Below the pieces are notes generated by a model, which did no database searches, was not told where the DNA came from, and saw nothing but the letters and a program-made list of their open reading frames with translations. From Gnetum montanum (Eukaryota > Streptophyta > Gnetopsida > Gnetales > Gnetaceae): DNA of 64,000 bases. Positions 59,828 to 64,000 of the stretch are shown one piece after another. The position numbers and the translations under genes are program-made. The DNA lies in the NCBI GenBank assembly GCA_015680685.1, contig MNCI01024031.1:95238-159237 (forward strand). The letters run 5' to 3'. Positions within the stretch are counted from its first letter, which is position 1; each line of letters begins with the position of its first letter.

Positions 59828-60784
59828 TTATAGACCTCGGAGTTCGGTAAGGTTGCTAGGTGGTTTTAGGTTTGTTATTGCCTTAACTTTATCGGGGTCT
59901 ACTTGTATCCCTGCTTCTGAGGCTATGAATCTAAGCATTTTGCTTGTTTTGACTCCAAAGACACATTTCTTTAGGTTAAGTCTCAGCTCATATTTTAAAC
60001 AACACTTTAGTACCAAGTCAAGATCTTGTATGTGTTGTTCTGATGTCTTTGATTTGACCACGATATCATCCACATAGTCGTTGAGTGAGTGCAGCATGTA
60101 ATCGCTAAAAATAAATGTCATTGCCCTTTGATATGTGGCCCCAACGTTCTTGAGACCAAAGGGCATCATTGTGTAACAAAAGGTTCCTCATGGTGTCATA
60201 AAGGTAGTCCAGAGCTGATGCTCCGGGTTAATGCGTATCTGGTTGTATCTTGAGAAGCCATCTATAAAAGATAATAGGGTGTGCCCAGTGGTTGAGTCAA
60301 CAAGTTGATTGATGCTGGGTAGGGGAAAATCATCTTTTATGGTTGCCACGTTGAGATCTCGGAAGTCAATGCATAAGCGAATGCTTCCATTCTTTTTCGG
60401 TACAATGACCATGTTGGATACCCAATCAGCGTAGTCGATAGCCCAAATGAAACTTGCCTAATAAAGTTTGATGATCTCATTACGAACTGCCAATGCTACC
60501 TCAGGCTTGACCTTTCATGCCTTTTGTTTCATTGGCCTTAATTTTGGATCAAGGATAATATTGTTCTAGACGATTCGAGGGTCTAACCCGGGCATGTCAG
60601 TGTAAGACCAGGTGAATGCTTTTATGTTGTCTCGAAGTACATCTTCTATGTTTTTGGCCAGTTGAGGTTGCAATAGTGTACTCAATTTTAATATTTTGAT
60701 TTCACCATCAGGCATAGCGATGGGGGTTTCAGTCAACGGGTCTTCGGTGATGCTATTGGATTCTATGTCGAGGGATTTTATCAT
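59828..60784 (-). pseudogene. Reverse transcriptase of element E
   Basis: 60784-60566 pre-RT segment (IKAFTWSYTDMPGLDPRIV); 60412-60188 fingers/palm (VPKKNGSIRLCIDFRDLN; LLSFIDGFSRYNQIRI); 60169-59828 palm/thumb (PFGLKNVGATYQRAM; catalytic YVDDIVVKS; LRLNLKKCVFGV). All are in one phase, interrupted by single stops. Confidence 0.9.
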
Positions 60785-60790
60785 ACCTTT

Positions 60791-60994
60791 TTAGCTATCT
60801 AGCATTTGTTGTGTTGAGGCTATGATTGTGTCGTTTGTTGATGTACCTAAGTTGATGGAATTTAGGTCGATTTCTCTTGTGATCTTCCGATATGGTCCAT
60901 CGATGATCAATGGTGTAGATAAAGGCTGATAATCCATCGGGCTTACTCCTGCTAATAAACAGAGGGCAGAGTGAGCTAGTAGGTGTCGTTCCAT
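60791..60994 (-). pseudogene. Linker upstream of the RT in element E
   Basis: Open in the same phase as the RT (SPMDYQPLSTPLIIDGPYRK). No protease motif is visible and I do not recognise it. Gag and protease are not found further right before the window ends. Confidence 0.4.
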
Positions 60995-61060
60995 GTTCTT
61001 TGGTAACGTAAATCATATGTACATGTGCGGTAGTGGTTTATCGTCGCACCGGGATGCATG

Positions 61061-61180
61061 GCAGTTTAAGGCCTTAACAGGCCGCATGTGGCAGTTTAAG
61101 GCCTTATCGGGCCGCATGTGGCAGTTTAAGGCCTTACCGGGCTGTATGGGGCAGTTTAAGGCCTTACCGGGCTGTTTAAC
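61061..61180 (+). repeat. Tandem array, 30-base unit, four copies
   Basis: GCAGTTTAAGGCCTTA begins at 61061, 61091, 61121 and 61151. A weaker fifth copy precedes it. Confidence 0.9.
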
Positions 61181-61402
61181 TGTGCATTGATGCCATCTAG
61201 TTGGTGTATGAGCTGTATTGGAGATTTTGCGCCAAAATGCTCAGTGTGGATGATCGAAATTGGTTTGCCCAGGGATATGGTTTGGGGTGGCATCTGTCAT
61301 CTTGTTATTTTGTTTTGCAATTTTCCCGTATTTTGTATTTTGAATAATTTTGATTGAAATTAATAATAATAAAAATAAATAAAAAAAGAAAACAAAATGC
61401 AA

Positions 61403-61444
61403 GGCGGCGGCGGTAGCGGCGGGGTCAGCGCAGTGCTATATATA
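61403..61444 (+). promoter_or_regulatory. Candidate promoter: GGCGGCGG run and TATA box
   Basis: AGGCGGCGGCGGTAGCGGCG is followed by CTATATATAGCG (61436-61447), with TATATATA at 61437-61444. It stands about 340 bases before the ATG at 61781 and would start a transcript carrying the 32-base repeats in its leader. Alternatively it is the promoter of a plus-strand LTR. Confidence 0.45.
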
Positions 61445-61529
61445 GCGTAAGGTTGTCATCTATTAGAGGCACCATGAACTTGAAGCAAACAGGAGCGTGA
61501 GTGTAAACCTAAGTCATAGTGTAAGCATA

Positions 61530-61705
61530 AAGCGCCAAACCCCAGCATAAGCATAAGCGTAGAGGTTCAAACCCCAGCGTAAGTGTGAGCATAGAGGCTC
61601 AAACCCCAACGTAAGTGTGAGCGTAGAGGCTCAAACACTAGTGTAAGCGTGAGCGTAGAGGCTTAAACCCCAGCGTAAGCGTAAGCGTAGAGGCTCAAAC
61701 TCCAG
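61530..61705 (+). repeat. Tandem array, about 32-base unit, five copies
   Basis: Unit AGCGTAAGTGTGAGCATAGA then GGCTCAAACCCC, with substitutions. It lies between the TATA box and the ATG at 61781. Confidence 0.85.
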
Positions 61706-61964
61706 TGTAGAGGATTCAACTCAACGTGCAGACTCAGACTCCAGCTTAAACCTATCAATTTAAGCGTACAACATGCCAGAATGGGCAAGGGCAAGGAGGT
61801 AGAAGGCCAGGGGAGGAAGGGGCCCGACTTGACTTTCACAGAGGAAAGTGAGGCCATGCTATAGTGTTTGCCAAGGCCAAGGATTCCATCATGGCCTGGA
61901 TTGGCACATAGGTAGGCTCTAATCTTACCTCAGTTATTTGTTTTTATTTTTGTACTTGTTATCT

Positions 61965-62170
61965 GGCGTAGAGAGTCTTGGCAGCGTCGAGGGTCTCTAC
62001 GCTGAGCGTAGAGAGTTTTCACAACGTAAAGGGTCTATATGCTGAGCATAGATTCGCAGCGTAAAGGGTCTCTACGCTGAGCATAGAGAGTTTTCACAAC
62101 ATAGAGGGTCTCTACGCTGAGCGTAGATGATTTTGACAGCATACAGGGTCTGTACGCTGAGCGTAGACAG
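61965..62170 (+). repeat. Tandem array with near-palindromic core TACGCTGAGCGTA
   Basis: About five copies of a 40-47-base unit containing GGTCTCTACGCTGAGCGTAG and AGAGTTTTCACAAC. The core is nearly its own reverse complement. Confidence 0.85.
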
Positions 62171-62445
62171 TTTTGACCAGTCAAGCGAAAACAGTTTTTG
62201 CAGCGTGTACGTCGAGTGTAAACAGTTTTTTGGGCAGCGTATACGTTGAGTGTAAATAGTTAGCAGTGTTTTGGCAGCGTATACGCCGACTGTAAATAGT
62301 TTTTTGGTCAGTGTATACATTGAGTGTACATAATTTTTTGGTAGCGTATATGCCGAGTGTAAACAGTTTTTTGGACAGCATATACGCTGAGTGTAAACAA
62401 TTTTTGGGGCAGCGTATATGCTGAGTGTAAATAATTTTTGTAATT
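62171..62445 (+). repeat. Tandem array, about 34-base unit, eight copies
   Basis: Unit GGCAGCGTATACGCTGAGTG then TAAACAGTTTTTTG, with substitutions. It follows directly on the previous array and shares the TACGCTGAG core. Confidence 0.85.
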
Positions 62446-63198
62446 TTTTCAAAGTATTGGCCTTCAACATGGAATTTCGTTTCTCCATCTCATTTTTATG
62501 TCTAGCTGATTTATCATGGCATTCTGGTTATTTGCAGAGATCTAGAGCCTTTCTTCTTGGTAGTTGAGTTGGTTGGAGTACTGGCTGGTTCGGGCCCCTT
62601 AATGCCGATGAACCTACCCCTGATCTGACTATCGATAACAATGGGGTATGGTTCAGGGAAGGGGCCTGTGAGTTGCTTGCCTTCATCCTGGACAGATTCA
62701 AGGTAGTGATATGGTCACACCTAGGTGAACAAGTAGTGCGAAGCGTGCTAGGAGCAATGTTGCCAGGGTCTGCAAACGGCGTCATGGTCTTCATGGTGGA
62801 CATTGACGAGGGACCGCTTGTGATTGAGGACGGTCCCTCTGGCGGGCCCAGATCTACTCGTCTGTTAATGCACGTGTGGGACTTATTGCCATGAGGGCCT
62901 GACTATCTCAATAACACCTTATTTTTGGCTGCGTGTGCGCACACGTTATTTCAGAATCCTCCTGGCACGGTGTACAGGGTAGAGAGGTAAGGTCGTTTAG
63001 TTTGTTGTTTCTATTTTTTTCGTTTAGTGTTTGCTCCTATTCTGATGACCATTCTTTTACAGGCCCCAAGTTGACCAAGATGGGACATGTGTCAATGATG
63101 ATGGGCTTGCTTTGGCTNAATATTTCCCAGATGCTTTAGTGTGTTTGTTCGGCTGCTAGTGGTCATGCTAGTGTTATGGTTTTAAATTGTGGTTACAG

Positions 63199-64000
63199 TT
63201 AATGTTCCCTCCGGTGAGGACCCTGTTATGACAGGGTGAATTGAGAGTACCCTGTCAATGAAGTTTGGGGAGATCAGCAAGGCACAGCGATGGTTGCGCA
63301 CCAATGCCTCGCCATCTATTGTTCGTTGTTTGGATGATGCTGGTCTCATGGAGTTATTTACAACCCCGAGCCTTGATGTGTCCATAGTTGAAATGATCGG
63401 GATTGTTGATTCATTAGACAAGTCCGTCACCTCCTACAACACCCATATTAAGGGTGTCAAAATAGTTTTCCATCTGTCAGCCGAGTTCTTTTCAGACCTA
63501 TTCGGTGTACCGGAAGATGGCGTGAATGTGGTTTTGGATAGGGTGCAAAAAGAGCTTCATATGGTGCGTGAGCTAGAAGACTGGTTGGGCATTTTCAAGG
63601 GTTCCAAGGGATTCCCTATGCAGGGGACATCAAAGGTGGTGGAAGTTAATGAATTGTATCCCCTGTTTCGGGCACGGGTGTTTCCTAAAGCCCTATCCCA
63701 AGTGAGGATTCTTGGGGTGGAAGCTGTGCGCATCATGCAAACCATTTTAGAAACTGGGATGCATTATAATTAGGCTCAATTTTTATTGTCGGGCCTTCAT
63801 AAGGAGATAGTGCGATTACGTTCAAACGTTGAGGCGTAGTCCCATTTTACATTCGCATTCTTCGCATGCTATCTACGTCGCTTGGCCAAATTTTTAGTGG
63901 TTCATGCGGATAATAAATATGTTCTACGGGATTGTACTCAATTATCTCACTCGTGGATTAACCATTTGTTTGAGAAAGTTGAGTCCCAAGATGCACCTGA
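63199..64000 (+). pseudogene. Plant-transposon-protein-like ORF (Transposase_32 / retroelement ORF type), partial
   Basis: Open from an ATG at 63258 to a TAG at 63771. The same frame continues, through another TAG at 63837, to the window end, and extends upstream to a candidate acceptor GTTACAG at 63198 with one TGA. HIKGVKIVFHLSAEFFSDLFGVP resembles the '(R)GVxxxFSPEAINxxLGLP' signature of the putative plant transposon protein family, often found as extra ORFs in Tat and Athila elements. Both stops fit CAG-to-TAG change. About 170 residues remain open, soluble, without membrane segments. It lies opposite in strand to the pol of element E and directly after the FCP1-like unit, so the two may be one transcript. 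I am moderately sure of the family and unsure of the function. Confidence 0.45.

Larger units (their letters stand above)
61781..63150 (+). pseudogene. FCP1-like (HAD) phosphatase-domain gene, three plausible exons, decayed
   Basis: Proposed exons 61781-61911, 62538-62986 and 63063-63150; donors GTAGGC and GTAAGG, acceptors TTTGCAG and TTTTACAG, both introns in phase 2. Exon 1 starts MGKGKEVEGQGRKGPD. Exon 2 begins DLEPFFLVVELVGVLAGS, aligned with HAD motif I, where relatives have DxDGVL; both Asp are gone. FKVVIWSHLGEQVV matches the FCP1 VWSS block. NTLFLAACAHTLFQNPPGT matches TLLIDDSPxKALLNPPxT, with DD replaced by AA. Exon 3 gives DDGLALA and YFPDAL, like the C-terminal end of such domains. 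Breaks: TAG at 61862, a frameshift near 62595, TGA at 62891. Intron 1 contains the large tandem arrays. Known FCP1-like proteins dephosphorylate RNA polymerase II or other proteins; this copy could not catalyse. Whether it is a host gene or part of a retroelement is open. One base (63117) is N. Confidence 0.55.

Noticed and set aside
62072-62488. Minus-strand 138-residue repetitive frame
   Set aside because: Open because of the tandem array periodicity; lies in the proposed intron of the FCP1-like unit.

Overview
This is nuclear DNA of a seed plant. Long AT-rich intergenic stretches are packed with nested, decayed LTR retrotransposons, LINEs and SINEs around one intact intron-rich gene. The size and age of the Ty3/gypsy debris suggest a large genome, perhaps a gymnosperm, but nothing seen here fixes the species.

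Layout. (1) 0-6 kb: two minus-strand retroelement 5' ends (gag, primer-binding site, LTR), with a GC-rich patch of unknown nature between them. (2) 6.6-16 kb: a very degenerate plus-strand gag-protease remnant, cut by a second plus-strand element (LTR 10957-11813, then gag). (3) 16.1-29.6 kb: a minus-strand Ty3/gypsy element B with readable protease, an archaeal-type RNase H lying before the reverse transcriptase, RT, the usual RNase H, integrase and gag. It is split by a complete younger element C (21087-27440) flanked by the 5-bp duplication ACTAG. C has two LTRs, a tRNA-Asp-type primer site, gag and a polypurine tract but no pol. (4) 29.6-34.3 kb: unique-looking spacer with a 146-bp SINE in a 28-bp target duplication and a poly(A)-tailed LINE-like insert in a 17-bp duplication. 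(5) 34.3-44.6 kb: a purple acid phosphatase gene on the plus strand, 12 coding exons, 621 codons, all introns GT-AG, all seven metal ligands present; its introns hold a terminal-inverted-repeat element and a SINE fragment. (6) 44.6-49.6 kb: spacer, then a LINE remnant broken by a solo LTR. (7) 49.6-54.3 kb: the 3' part of a minus-strand gag-protease element D of the same LTR family as C. (8) 54.3-61 kb: a minus-strand Tat-lineage element E (RT, RNase H, then archaeal-type RNase H, then integrase), rich in tandem repeats. (9) 61.4-64 kb: a plus-strand unit with its own TATA box and plausible exons. It encodes a decayed FCP1-like (HAD) phosphatase domain, followed by a plant-transposon-type ORF that runs off the window.

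Functionally, only the purple acid phosphatase looks like a working host gene. It is probably secreted and acts in phosphate-ester metabolism. All retroelement ORFs carry stops or frameshifts and are relics. The most unusual items are the RNase H-before-RT order in B, the gag-only and gag-protease family A/C/D, and the spliced FCP1-like pseudo-phosphatase buried among repeats built on an AGCGTA core.
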